DNA of 64,000 nt from Pseudomonas svalbardensis (GTDB lineage Bacteria; Pseudomonadota; Gammaproteobacteria; Pseudomonadales; Pseudomonadaceae). A program made the translations under genes and the position numbers. Of the stretch, positions 18,317-27,540 are shown one piece after another. The notes beneath the pieces were generated by a model. The model was not told where the DNA came from and did no database searches. It was given only the letters and a program-made list of their open reading frames with translations. Location: assembly GCF_030053115.1 (NCBI RefSeq), contig NZ_CP125619.1, positions 373,001 to 437,000 of the forward strand. Direction: 5' to 3'. The first letter of the stretch is position 1; the number at the start of each line of letters is the position of its first letter.

Positions 18317-19726
18317 ATGCAACAGTCAGAAAAGGGTTTGAAACGCGGGCTCTCTGCCCGACATATTCGCTTCATGGCGCTGGGGTCGGCAATCGGCACC
18401 GGGCTGTTTTACGGTTCTGCCTCGGCCATTCAAATGGCCGGTCCTGCGGTCCTGCTCGCTTACCTGATCGGTGGCGCAGCGGTGTTCATGGTCATGCGCG
18501 CCCTCGGAGAGATGGCGGTGCACAACCCGGTGGCCGGTTCTTTCGGCCACTACGCCAGCACCTACCTGGGTCCGATGGCGGGCTTCATCCTCGGTTGGAC
18601 CTACGCGTTTGAAATGGTCATCGTCGGCATGGCCGACGTCACCGCGTTCGGTATTTACATGGGCTTCTGGTTTCCGGAAGTCGACCGCTGGATCTGGGTA
18701 CTGGGCATCGTTTCGGTGGTCGGCGGCTTGAACCTGTGCAACGTCAAAGTCTTCGGCGAAATGGAGTTCTGGCTGTCGCTGCTCAAGGTCGCGGCCATCG
18801 TCGCGATGATCCTCGGTGGCTTCGGTATCATGCTGTTCGGCATCAGCACCGCGCCCGGTGCTCAGGCGACCGACATCAGCAATCTCTGGAGCCATGGCGG
18901 CTTCATGCCCAATGGCGTGGGCGGCCTGATCGCTTCGTTTGCGGTGGTGATGTTTGCGTTTGGCGGCATTGAAATCATCGGCGTGACGGCCGGTGAAGCC
19001 AAAGACCCGCAGCACGTGCTGCCCCGGGCGATCAATGCCGTACCGTTGCGTATCCTGCTGTTCTACGTGCTGACGATGTTCGTACTGATGTCGATCTTTC
19101 CATGGCAGCAGATCGGCAGCCAAGGCAGTCCATTCGTGCAGATCTTCGACAACCTGGGGATCAGCTCGGCGGCGACCATTCTCAATATCGTGGTGATCTC
19201 GGCAGCGGTGTCGGCGATCAACAGTGACATCTTCGGCGCTGGCCGCATGATGTACGGTCTGGCCCAGCAAGGGCATGCGCCCAAGGGCTTCGCCCGCTTG
19301 TCGCGCAATGGCGTGCCATGGATGACCGTGGTGGTAATGAGTGCCGCGCTGCTGCTGGGTGTGCTGCTGAACTACCTGATTCCGGAAAACGTATTTCTGT
19401 TGATCGCCTCCATCGCAACCTTTGCGACGGTGTGGGTCTGGTTGATGATTCTGTTCACCCAAGTGGCCATGCGTCGCTCCATGAGTGCCGAGCAGGTCGC
19501 CCAACTGAAATTCCCGGTGCCGTTCTGGCCCTATGCGCCAATGGCGGCGATTGCCTTCATGCTGTTCATCTTTGGCGTGCTGGGCTATTTCCCGGACACC
19601 CAGGCGGCTCTGATCGTCGGCGTGGTCTGGATTGTATTGCTGGTGCTGGCCTACCTGACGTGGGTGAAACCGGCGGCAGGCAAGGCAGTACCGGTGGAGC
19701 GGGAACCTTCTTTTACTCATCGATAA
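18317..19726 (+). CDS. hutTh: APC-family amino-acid permease, probable histidine transporter
   Basis: The 469-residue inner-membrane protein has about 12 helices. It carries the amino-acid transporter signature near the N-terminus ([20 protein letters not shown], residues 21-40), then [13 protein letters not shown]. The AAT subfamily and the location match the histidine transporter HutTh of P. fluorescens. The APC type works by proton symport. It is followed 17 bases later by hutI. An alternative substrate cannot be excluded from sequence. Confidence 0.87.
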   Translation: MQQSEKGLKRGLSARHIRFMALGSAIGTGLFYGSASAIQMAGPAVLLAYLIGGAAVFMVMRALGEMAVHNPVAGSFGHYASTYLGPMAGFILGWTYAFEMVIVGMADVTAFGIYMGFWFPEVDRWIWVLGIVSVVGGLNLCNVKVFGEMEFWLSLLKVAAIVAMILGGFGIMLFGISTAPGAQATDISNLWSHGGFMPNGVGGLIASFAVVMFAFGGIEIIGVTAGEAKDPQHVLPRAINAVPLRILLFYVLTMFVLMSIFPWQQIGSQGSPFVQIFDNLGISSAATILNIVVISAAVSAINSDIFGAGRMMYGLAQQGHAPKGFARLSRNGVPWMTVVVMSAALLLGVLLNYLIPENVFLLIASIATFATVWVWLMILFTQVAMRRSMSAEQVAQLKFPVPFWPYAPMAAIAFMLFIFGVLGYFPDTQAALIVGVVWIVLLVLAYLTWVKPAAGKAVPVEREPSFTHR

Positions 19727-19743
19727 CCTAACGGAGGCTACGG

Positions 19744-20949
19744 ATGAAAACTCTCTGGCAACACTGCCACGTCGCAACCATGGCGCAAGGCGCCTACTCG
19801 ATCATCGAGGATGCGGCCATCGTGACGTCAGGAGCGCACATTGAGTGGATAGGCCCACGCGCTGAACTGCCGTCGGGCGAGTACCCGGCAGTCAATGATC
19901 TTAAAGGGGCCTGGGTGACGCCGGGCCTGATCGACTGCCACACCCACACGGTGTTCGGCGGTAACCGCAGCGGTGAATTCGAGCAGCGTCTGCAAGGCGT
20001 CAGCTATGCAGAAATCGCAGCGGCCGGTGGCGGCATCGCCAGCACCGTGCGCGCCACTCGCGCGGCCACTGAAGACGAGCTGTTCGTCAGCGCCGCCAAG
20101 CGTCTGAAGAGCCTGATGCGCGACGGCGTGACCACGGTCGAAATGAAATCCGGCTACGGCCTGGACCTGGCCAGCGAACGCAAGATCCTGCGAGTCATCC
20201 GCCGTCTCGGCGCCGAGCTCCCGGTCAGCGTGCGCAGCACCTGCCTGGCCGCTCACGCCTTGCCGCCGGAGTACGCGGATCGTGCCGATGACTACATCGA
20301 TCACATCTGCGCCGAGATGCTCCCGGCCCTGGCCGCCGAAGGGCTGGTGGATGCGGTAGATGCGTTCTGCGAGTACCTGGCGTTTTCGCCGGCGCAGGTC
20401 GAACGGGTGTTCATCACTGCGCAGGAACTCGGTTTGCCGGTGAAGCTGCACGCCGAACAGTTGTCGTCGTTACATGGTTCGAGTCTGGCGGCGCGTTACC
20501 ACGCACTGTCGGCCGATCACCTGGAATTCATGACCGAAGACGACGCCATCGCCATGGCCAAGTCCGGCACCGTCGCAGTGTTGCTGCCCGGCGCCTTTTA
20601 CTTCCTGCGGGAAACCCAATTGCCGCCGATGGAGGCCCTGCGCAAACACGGCGTGAAAATCGCCATTGCCAGCGACCTCAACCCAGGCACCTCGCCGGCG
20701 CTGTCGTTGCGTTTGATGCTGAACATGGCGTGCACCTGTTTCCGCATGACCCCGGAAGAAGCCTTGGCGGGTGCAACGATTCATGCCGCCACCGCGCTGG
20801 GCATGGCTGAAACTCACGGTTCGCTGGAAGTCGGCAAGTGTGCAGATTTCGTCGCCTGGCAAATCGATCGTCCGGCCGACCTGTCGTACTGGCTGGGCGG
20901 TGACCTGGAAAAACGCGTCGTGCGTCACGGCGTTGAAGTGAGCATTTAG
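19744..20949 (+). CDS. hutI: Imidazolonepropionase
   Basis: The 401-residue amidohydrolase opens the imidazolone ring of 4-imidazolone-5-propionate to give N-formiminoglutamate. The metal site is seen in [12 protein letters not shown] near residues 64-75, with [17 protein letters not shown] and [10 protein letters not shown] providing the later ligands. GGAGG precedes the ATG. hutG follows by 10 bases. Its product is the substrate of HutF. Confidence 0.97.
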   Translation: MKTLWQHCHVATMAQGAYSIIEDAAIVTSGAHIEWIGPRAELPSGEYPAVNDLKGAWVTPGLIDCHTHTVFGGNRSGEFEQRLQGVSYAEIAAAGGGIASTVRATRAATEDELFVSAAKRLKSLMRDGVTTVEMKSGYGLDLASERKILRVIRRLGAELPVSVRSTCLAAHALPPEYADRADDYIDHICAEMLPALAAEGLVDAVDAFCEYLAFSPAQVERVFITAQELGLPVKLHAEQLSSLHGSSLAARYHALSADHLEFMTEDDAIAMAKSGTVAVLLPGAFYFLRETQLPPMEALRKHGVKIAIASDLNPGTSPALSLRLMLNMACTCFRMTPEEALAGATIHAATALGMAETHGSLEVGKCADFVAWQIDRPADLSYWLGGDLEKRVVRHGVEVSI

Positions 20950-20959
20950 GAGAACAGTT

Positions 20960-21763
20960 GTGGATAAGGTTCTGAACTTCAAACAAGGCCGCGTGCCGCT
21001 GCTGATCAGCATGCCCCACGCCGGCCTGCGCCTGACCCCGACGGTCGAAGCCGGGTTGATCCCCGACGCGAAAAGCCTGCCCGACACCGACTGGCATATC
21101 CCGCAGCTCTATGAATTTGCTGCCGAGCTGGGCGCCAGCACCTTGGCCGCCGAGTACTCGCGTTTTGTCATCGACCTGAATCGACCGTCCGACGACAAGC
21201 CTTTGTATGCCGGCGCGACCACCGGTCTGTACCCGGCGACGCTGTTCGACGGCATTCCGTTGTTCCGTGAGGGCATGGAGCCGTCAGCGGCGGAACGCGC
21301 GACTTACCTGGAGCAGATCTGGACGCCGTACCACAGCACTTTGCAGAACGAGCTGGCGCGACTGAAAGCCGAGTTTGGCTACGCATTGCTGTTCGATGCG
21401 CACTCGATCCGCTCGATCATTCCGCACCTGTTCGACGGCAAACTGCCGGACTTCAACCTCGGCACCTTCAACGGCGCCAGTTGCGATCCGCAGTTGGCCT
21501 CTGAGCTGGAAGCCATCTGCGCGCGCCACGGCGATTACAGCCATGTGCTGAACGGTCGCTTCAAGGGCGGCCACATCACCCGGCATTACGGCAATCCGGC
21601 CGAGAACATCCATGCCGTACAACTGGAGTTGGGCCAGTGCACGTACATGGAGGAGTTCGAGCCGTTCCGCTATCGCCCGGACCTGGCGGCGCCGACGCAG
21701 GTGGTGCTCAAGGAATTGCTGCAAGGGCTGCTGGCCTGGGGCGAGAAACACTACAGCGCATAA
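20960..21763 (+). CDS. hutG: N-formylglutamate deformylase
   Basis: The 267-residue enzyme hydrolyses N-formylglutamate to glutamate and formate, the last step of the five-step route. The family N-terminus PLLISMPHAGLRLTPT supplies the first metal ligand, and LFDAHSIRSIIPHLFDGKLP lies near residues 143-162. The start is a GTG with AGGAGA upstream. The presence of HutF and HutG together shows the organism uses the formylglutamate branch rather than formiminoglutamase. Confidence 0.96.
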   Translation: MDKVLNFKQGRVPLLISMPHAGLRLTPTVEAGLIPDAKSLPDTDWHIPQLYEFAAELGASTLAAEYSRFVIDLNRPSDDKPLYAGATTGLYPATLFDGIPLFREGMEPSAAERATYLEQIWTPYHSTLQNELARLKAEFGYALLFDAHSIRSIIPHLFDGKLPDFNLGTFNGASCDPQLASELEAICARHGDYSHVLNGRFKGGHITRHYGNPAENIHAVQLELGQCTYMEEFEPFRYRPDLAAPTQVVLKELLQGLLAWGEKHYSA

Positions 21764-21767
21764 CCCT

Positions 21768-21857
21768 TGTGGGAGCGAGCCTGCTCGCGAAGAGGGAGTA
21801 TCAGTCGACATAAATGTTGTTTGATACACCGCCTTCGCGAGCAGGCTCGCTCCCACA
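21768..21857. repeat. REP doublet after hutG
   Basis: Arms TGTGGGAGCGAGCCTGCTCG and its complement flank a 45-base spacer. It marks the end of the hut operon; no other terminator is visible before the next gene. Confidence 0.92.
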
Positions 21858-22017
21858 GGTTGGTGTCCGTCTCGATACTTGATAGGGACAGTCGCCACCG
21901 TGCAAAACACGGTCGCTACAGTTCGCTTTTTCCCTCTCGGCGCTGCGTAATGTTCTGGGCACGGTGCACAAAGACACCGGCCCGACAATAATCCGCTGCC
22001 GCACGAGAACCTCCCCA

Positions 22018-22965
22018 ATGAAAAGACTGTTTACCCGCTGTCTCTCAATCCTCTGCGGCACCGCTCTTCTGAGCACCAGCGTCCTGGCCAGTGACGACGC
22101 TTCCTGCAAGGCCGTGCGCATGGGCGTGGTCAACTGGACCGACGTGATCGCCACCAGTGGCATGGCCGATGTGCTGCTCAATGGCCTCGGTTACGAAAGC
22201 AAGCAAACCAGCGCCGTGCAGCAAATCATCTTCGCCGGCATCCGCGACAAGCGCCTCGACATCTTCCTCGGTTACTGGAAACCGGCGATGGACAAAAACA
22301 TCGCCCCGTTTGTGGCTGCCAATCAGGTGAAGGTCATGGACAAGCCGAGCCTGGCTGACGCCCAGGCAACGCTCGCCGTACCGGAGTACGTCGCCGAAGC
22401 AGGCCTGAAAACTTTCGCCGATATCGCCAAATTCAAGGATCAACTCGGCGGCAAGATCTACGGCATCGAGCCGGGCAGCGGCGCCAACACCACCATCAAA
22501 TCCATGATCGAGACCAATCACTTTGGCTTGAAGGATTTCAAGCTGACCGAGTCCGGTGAGGCCGGCATGCTTGCCGCCGTTCAGCGGGCGGTGAATCGCA
22601 AGGAGTTCGTGGTATTCGTCGGCTGGACCCCGCATCCGATGAACATCAACATGAAGATCGCCTACCTGACCGGCAGCGAAGACGTTTACGGCCCGAACGA
22701 GGGCGCCGCCACCGTCTCCACCGTGACCGCCCCGGACTACGCACAGCGCTGCCCGAATGTGAATCGCCTGCTGGAAAACCTGACCTTCACCGCGGCCCAG
22801 GAAAGCCAGTTGATGGTGCCGATCATGGAGCGCAAGACGCCTCAGGACGTCGCCAAACAATGGTTGCGCGATCATCCCGAGGATCTGCAGCGCTGGCTCG
22901 CCGGTGTCACCAGTTTTGATGGCAAGGATGGCGTGGCGACCGTTCAGACCAGTTTGAAACTTTGA
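22018..22965 (+). CDS. Orphan choline/betaine-type ABC substrate-binding protein
   Basis: This 315-residue periplasmic protein has a signal peptide (CLSILCGTALLSTSVLA, cleavage near residue 24). It resembles ChoX and CaiX. The aromatic ligand-box positions appear conserved: the tryptophan and aspartate of VNWTDV, the tryptophan of LGYWKP, a tyrosine in PEYVAEAG, and the tryptophan of VGWTPHPMN. The ligand is therefore probably a quaternary amine such as choline, betaine or carnitine. No permease or ATPase gene is next to it. The ATG at 22018 gives the signal peptide; an in-frame start at 21964 does not. Its stop overlaps the esterase start, so the two are translated together. Confidence 0.88.
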   Translation: MKRLFTRCLSILCGTALLSTSVLASDDASCKAVRMGVVNWTDVIATSGMADVLLNGLGYESKQTSAVQQIIFAGIRDKRLDIFLGYWKPAMDKNIAPFVAANQVKVMDKPSLADAQATLAVPEYVAEAGLKTFADIAKFKDQLGGKIYGIEPGSGANTTIKSMIETNHFGLKDFKLTESGEAGMLAAVQRAVNRKEFVVFVGWTPHPMNINMKIAYLTGSEDVYGPNEGAATVSTVTAPDYAQRCPNVNRLLENLTFTAAQESQLMVPIMERKTPQDVAKQWLRDHPEDLQRWLAGVTSFDGKDGVATVQTSLKL

Positions 22966-23885
22966 TGAGTTCCTATCCGTTATCCGAGCAAATGGCGGCT
23001 TTCGTCGGGAAAACCGTCAGCTACAACAGCACCGACAGCAGCCTCGCCGGTTTGCGTCAGGCCTACAGCGACATGTGCCGGGCGTTCACTCCGTCACGTC
23101 CCGCCGGGCTTTATGTGGTGGATTTCGAATTGGCCGGCGTGCCGGTGCGGTCTTATCAGCCGCCGGTTTCGCCACCGACCAGCGGTTGCCCGTGCATCGT
23201 GTATCTGCACGGCGGTGGGTGGGTGGTGGGGGATCTGGATTCCCACGACTTCATCTGCGCCGAACTGGCGTCGACGCTCGGTGTGCTGGTGATCGCCGTC
23301 GATTATCGGCTGGCGCCGGAGCATCCGTTTCCGGCGGCGTTCGAGGACTGTCTGGGTGTCTGGCGTGCGCTACGGACCGGGCCATTCCGGCTCGATCCTG
23401 AACGAACGCTGGTGGCCGGGGACAGCGCCGGTGGCAATCTTGCGGCTGCGTTGTGTTTGGCGTTGCGCGATGCGGGGGAGCCATTGCCGGCTGCGCAGGT
23501 GCTGATTTATCCGGGGCTGGGCGGTGATCACCGATTGCCGTCGCGCAGCGAATGCATCGATGCCCCCTTGCTCAGCAGTAGCGATCTGGATTGTTATCAC
23601 GCCCTGTACTTGCGCGGCACTGGGCAGCCAGGGGCCTATGCGATGCCGTTGCTCGCCGAAGATTTCAGGGGCTTGCCGCCGGCTTTGATCGCCGTGGCGC
23701 AATTCGACCCGCTGCGCGATGACGGCGTGCTCTACGCCGAGCGACTGAACGCATCAGATGTGACAGCGACGCTTTACTACGGCGAGGGGTTGGTCCACGG
23801 CTGTCTGCGGGCTCGGGGGCAGGTCGCCGAGGTCGACGCACTCTATGAAACGCTGCTCGGCTATTTGTCTGAAAAAACGGGCTGA
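22965..23885 (+). CDS. Alpha/beta hydrolase, hormone-sensitive lipase family
   Basis: The 306-residue cytoplasmic esterase has the HSL-family oxyanion motif YLHGGGWVVG near residue 80, the nucleophile motif VAGDSAGGNLAAAL near residue 150, an acid in AQFDPLRDD and a histidine in LVHGCL. The ATG overlaps the stop of the binding-protein gene (TGATG). That coupling suggests it hydrolyses an ester taken up with the help of that protein, for example an acylcholine or acylcarnitine; this is inference only. No signal peptide is seen. Confidence 0.9.
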   Translation: MSSYPLSEQMAAFVGKTVSYNSTDSSLAGLRQAYSDMCRAFTPSRPAGLYVVDFELAGVPVRSYQPPVSPPTSGCPCIVYLHGGGWVVGDLDSHDFICAELASTLGVLVIAVDYRLAPEHPFPAAFEDCLGVWRALRTGPFRLDPERTLVAGDSAGGNLAAALCLALRDAGEPLPAAQVLIYPGLGGDHRLPSRSECIDAPLLSSSDLDCYHALYLRGTGQPGAYAMPLLAEDFRGLPPALIAVAQFDPLRDDGVLYAERLNASDVTATLYYGEGLVHGCLRARGQVAEVDALYETLLGYLSEKTG

Positions 23886-23998
23886 AAAACTCTGACTCTG
23901 CAAGGCATGCTCATTGGCGTAATTCGGGTTTATGATGCCGGACGGCAGAATAATAGAAGTCCCCCCAGGGATGACCTCGACCCCTTACGGAGCGCGCA

Positions 23999-24970
23999 AT
24001 GCAGACTTTGTACCCGCAGATCAAACCCCACGCCCGGCACGATCTGGCCGTCGATGAAACCCACACGCTGTATGTCGACGAAAGCGGTTCGCCGGAAGGT
24101 TTGCCGGTTGTATTCATCCACGGCGGCCCCGGCGCCGGGTGTGATGCCCAGAGCCGCCGGTATTTCGATCCAAACCTGTATCGCATTGTGACCTTCGACC
24201 AGCGCGGTTGCGGTCGTTCCACGCCCCACGCCAGCCTGGAAAACAACACCACCTGGGATCTGGTCGCCGACCTTGAGCGAATTCGCCAGCACCTTGGCAT
24301 CGACAAATGGGTGTTGTTCGGCGGTTCGTGGGGTTCGACCCTGGCGCTTGCCTACGCACAAACCCATCCGGAGCGTGTGCACGGTCTGATTCTGCGCGGG
24401 ATTTTTCTCTGCCGTCCGCAGGAAATCGAGTGGTTCTACCAGTGTGGCGCCAGTCGTCTGTTCCCCGATTACTGGCAGGACTACATCGCGCCGATCCCGC
24501 TGGACGAGCGTGAAGACTTGCTCTCGGCTTTCCATAAACGCCTGGTCGGCAACGATCAGATTGCCCAGATGCACGCGGCCAAGGCCTGGTCCACCTGGGA
24601 AGGCCGGACCGCTACCCTGCGCCCGAACCCGATGGTGGTCGATCGTTTCTCCGAGCCACAGCGCGCGCTGTCCATCGCCCGCATCGAATGTCACTACTTC
24701 ACCAACAATGCGTTCCTCGAGCCCAACCAGCTGATCCGCGACATGGGCAAGATCGCTCATTTGCCTGGCGTGATCGTCCACGGTCGCTACGACGTGATCT
24801 GCCCGCTGGATAACGCCTGGGAACTGCATCAGAACTGGCCGAACAGTGAATTGCAGGTGATCCGTGACGCCGGCCATGCCGCCTCCGAACCTGGCATTAC
24901 TGACGCACTGGTTCGCGCCGCCAATCAGATGGCCCATCGTCTGCTCGACCTGGCCCCTGAAGAAGCATGA
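23999..24970 (+). CDS. pip: Proline iminopeptidase
   Basis: The 323-residue alpha/beta hydrolase removes N-terminal proline from peptides in the cytoplasm. Family S33 motifs are present: [11 protein letters not shown] near residue 39, the nucleophile in [15 protein letters not shown] near residue 105, an aspartate in GRYDVICP and a histidine in [10 protein letters not shown]. It overlaps dtd by 4 bases, which gives tight coupling, as in other pseudomonads. Confidence 0.95.
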   Translation: MQTLYPQIKPHARHDLAVDETHTLYVDESGSPEGLPVVFIHGGPGAGCDAQSRRYFDPNLYRIVTFDQRGCGRSTPHASLENNTTWDLVADLERIRQHLGIDKWVLFGGSWGSTLALAYAQTHPERVHGLILRGIFLCRPQEIEWFYQCGASRLFPDYWQDYIAPIPLDEREDLLSAFHKRLVGNDQIAQMHAAKAWSTWEGRTATLRPNPMVVDRFSEPQRALSIARIECHYFTNNAFLEPNQLIRDMGKIAHLPGVIVHGRYDVICPLDNAWELHQNWPNSELQVIRDAGHAASEPGITDALVRAANQMAHRLLDLAPEEA

Positions 24971-25404
24971 AGGGCCTGCTGCAACGCGTGCGTGGCGCGC
25001 GAGTCGAGGTAGCGGGGGAGGTGGTTGGCGCCGTTGATCAGGGTTTGCTGGTGCTGGTGGCGGTCGAGCCCGAGGATACTCGGGCCAGCGCCGACAAACT
25101 TCTGCAGAAGCTGCTTAACTATCGTGTGTTCAGTGACGCCGAGGGCAAGATGAATCTGTCCCTGGCGGATGTAGGCGGTGGGTTGCTGCTGGTCTCACAG
25201 TTCACCCTGGCCGCCGATACCAAGAGCGGGTTGCGCCCGAGTTTTTCGACCGCTGCCCCTCCGGCCCTTGGCGAGGAACTTTTCGACTATCTATTAGGCA
25301 AAGCGAAACAGGTGCATGGCACTGTGGCATCAGGTAGATTCGGCGCGGATATGCAGGTGCACCTGGTCAACGACGGCCCGGTAACCTTCCTGTTACAGAC
25401 CTGA
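24967..25404 (+). CDS. dtd: D-aminoacyl-tRNA deacylase
   Basis: The 145-residue enzyme frees tRNA from D-amino acids (and glycine mischarged on tRNA-Ala). Both chiral-proofreading motifs are visible: SQFTLAAD near residue 78 and the C-terminal [11 protein letters not shown] carrying the Gly-Pro pair. The length is standard. It shares a transcript with pip through an ATGA overlap. Confidence 0.96.
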   Translation: MKGLLQRVRGARVEVAGEVVGAVDQGLLVLVAVEPEDTRASADKLLQKLLNYRVFSDAEGKMNLSLADVGGGLLLVSQFTLAADTKSGLRPSFSTAAPPALGEELFDYLLGKAKQVHGTVASGRFGADMQVHLVNDGPVTFLLQT

Positions 25405-25725
25405 AAGCGCTTGAAACATGTTTTTAAGGGCTTTTCGACTGAAAACAGGGGTTTTTCGCGATAAATACTTTGTTACCCCTGATGCGTTGTAACGCGGCCT
25501 ACTAGATAATCGCGCGCTACGGGGATCAGCGTTCGTTGGTCCATTTTGACTTAGGTAGAGACTTGTCCTGGACTTCTTGGGGAATCATTTAGCCCCATAG
25601 GAGTCGGAACAATGCTCGCCAACTTGGCAAGAGTGGTCTGTAGGGTCGGTTTTTCCATGCCGTTCTCCTCACAGGCTCTTTAACTGGCCGTTGGTTTTTT
25701 GATCTGTTTTCGGCGAGGGTTGCTC
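25405..25725. other. Leader region before opgG, 321 bases
   Basis: This gap holds AT-rich sequence after dtd, a small hairpin (TGGGG at 25578 with GCCCCA at 25592), and a 23-codon reading frame with its own ribosome site at 25612. No REP and no strong terminator are seen, so the opgG promoter probably lies here. Confidence 0.6.
25612..25683 (+). CDS. Candidate small ORF or leader peptide upstream of opgG
   Basis: A 23-codon frame starts at an ATG 8 bases after AGGAG and stops at TAA 43 bases before the opgG GTG. The peptide begins MLANLARVVCRVGF and ends SSQAL; it has a basic, hydrophobic character. I do not recognise it. It could be a regulatory leader peptide, a small membrane peptide, or chance. 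Confidence 0.35.
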   Translation: MLANLARVVCRVGFSMPFSSQAL

Positions 25726-27540
25726 GTGATTGTTAGTCCCTGTAATGCACCAAAATTGTCTGCCAAACGGTTACGAAGCGCTCTGGTAGCGGGCTCTGCA
25801 CTGCTCTGCCTGCTCAGCGCCGGTCAGCTTTGGGCATTCAATCTGGATGATGTATCGGTCAAAGCAAAAGAGCTGGCCGGGCAGAAGTACGAAGCTCCGC
25901 GCAGTAACCTGCCGAACGAGTTCCGCGAGATGAAATTCGCGGACTATCAAAAAATTCGCTTCCTGACCGAAAAAGCCGAGTGGGCCGATCAGAAGACCCC
26001 GTTCAAGCTGTCGTTCTATCACCAGGGTATGCATTTCGATACGCCGGTGAAAATCAACGAAATCACAGCTAACACCGTCGAAGAGATCAAATACGACCCA
26101 AGTCGTTTCGATTTCGGCGACGTGAAGTTCGATCCGAAAGCCACCGAGCAACTGGGTTATGCCGGTTTCCGTGTGCTTTACCCAGTCAACAAGGCTGACA
26201 AGCAAGACGAAATCATGACCATGCTCGGCGCGAGTTACTTCCGCGTTGTCGGCAAGGGTCACACCTATGGCTTGTCCGCTCGCGGCATGGCCATCGATAC
26301 CGCGTTGCCGTCCGGCGAAGAATTCCCGCGTTTCACCGAGTTCTGGATTCAACAGCCAAAACCGGGTGACAAGCACCTGGTGATCTTCGCCCTGCTGGAT
26401 TCGCCACGCGCTACCGGTGCCTATCGCCTGACCCTGCGTCCGGGCAGCGACACCGTTGTCGACGTCAAGGCCAAGATGTTCCTGCGTGACAAGGTCACCA
26501 AGCTTGGCGTTGCGCCGCTGACCAGCATGTTCCTGTTCGGCGCCAATCAGCCGTCGAAAGTGCTGAACTACCGTCGAGAACTGCATGACTCCAGCGGTCT
26601 GTCGATCCATGCCGGTAACGGCGAGTGGATCTGGCGCCCACTGAACAATCCGAAACACTTGTCAGTGAGCAATTTCTCGATCGAGAACCCGCGAGGTTTC
26701 GGCCTGCTGCAACGTGGCCGTGACTTCAGCCACTACGAAGACCTCGACGACCGCTACGACAAGCGCCCAAGTGCCTGGATCGAACCAAAAGGCGATTGGG
26801 GCAAGGGCTCCGTCGATCTGGTAGAGATTCCGACTGCCGACGAAACCAACGACAATATCGTCGCGTTCTGGAGTCCGGAAAAACTGCCTGAGCCTGGCCA
26901 GCCGCTGGACGTCGCTTATCGCATGCACTGGACCATCGACGAAGCTTCGCTTCACGCACCGGACAGCGCCTGGGTCCAACAGACCCTGCGTTCCACAGGT
27001 GACGTGAAACAGTCCAACCTGATCCGTCAGCCGGACGGCAGCGTTGCTTATCTGGTGGACTTCGAAGGCCCGTCCCTTGCGGCATTGCCGGAAGATACGG
27101 AGGTTCGTAGCCAGGTCAGCGTTGGCGAGAATGCCGAGCTGGTCGAGAACAGCGTACGTTACAACCCTGAAACCAAAGGCTGGCGCCTGACGCTGCGGAT
27201 GAAAATCAAGGATCCGGGCAAGCCTACCGAGATGCGTGCTGCGCTGGTCAAGAACATCGTGACTGCCGACCTGGCCAAAACATCGTATCCGGCATCCAAT
27301 TCTTCCGTCGCCAAGGCTGACAAGATTGCCGCTCGGCAGCAGGAGAAGCTGGACAAGGAAGCCAATCAAGCTGAGGCCAAGCAGGTTGAAGCCAAGCCAG
27401 CCGCAGATTCCAAGGACAAGGACAACAAAGACGCCAAGCAGCCTGTTGCTGCCGAGGCGGCCCCAGCCACACCGGAATCGGTACCGACTGAAGAAGTCCT
27501 GACCGAGACCTGGAGCTACCAGTTGCCTGCCGATGAGTAA
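25726..27540 (+). CDS. opgG: Periplasmic glucan biosynthesis protein G
   Basis: OpgG is needed to make osmoregulated periplasmic glucans, working on the beta-glucan backbone made by OpgH. The 604-residue precursor has a signal peptide ([20 protein letters not shown], cleavage before [20 protein letters not shown]), then the galactose-mutarotase-like and Ig-like domains. The GTG at 25726 ([16 protein letters not shown]) matches P. aeruginosa OpgG, so in-frame codons upstream are not used. An unusual feature is a Lys/Ala/Glu/Asp/Pro-rich insert of roughly 80 residues from about residue 510 to 590, placed just before the final conserved strand [13 protein letters not shown]. It overlaps opgH by 8 bases. 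Confidence 0.95.
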   Translation: MIVSPCNAPKLSAKRLRSALVAGSALLCLLSAGQLWAFNLDDVSVKAKELAGQKYEAPRSNLPNEFREMKFADYQKIRFLTEKAEWADQKTPFKLSFYHQGMHFDTPVKINEITANTVEEIKYDPSRFDFGDVKFDPKATEQLGYAGFRVLYPVNKADKQDEIMTMLGASYFRVVGKGHTYGLSARGMAIDTALPSGEEFPRFTEFWIQQPKPGDKHLVIFALLDSPRATGAYRLTLRPGSDTVVDVKAKMFLRDKVTKLGVAPLTSMFLFGANQPSKVLNYRRELHDSSGLSIHAGNGEWIWRPLNNPKHLSVSNFSIENPRGFGLLQRGRDFSHYEDLDDRYDKRPSAWIEPKGDWGKGSVDLVEIPTADETNDNIVAFWSPEKLPEPGQPLDVAYRMHWTIDEASLHAPDSAWVQQTLRSTGDVKQSNLIRQPDGSVAYLVDFEGPSLAALPEDTEVRSQVSVGENAELVENSVRYNPETKGWRLTLRMKIKDPGKPTEMRAALVKNIVTADLAKTSYPASNSSVAKADKIAARQQEKLDKEANQAEAKQVEAKPAADSKDKDNKDAKQPVAAEAAPATPESVPTEEVLTETWSYQLPADE

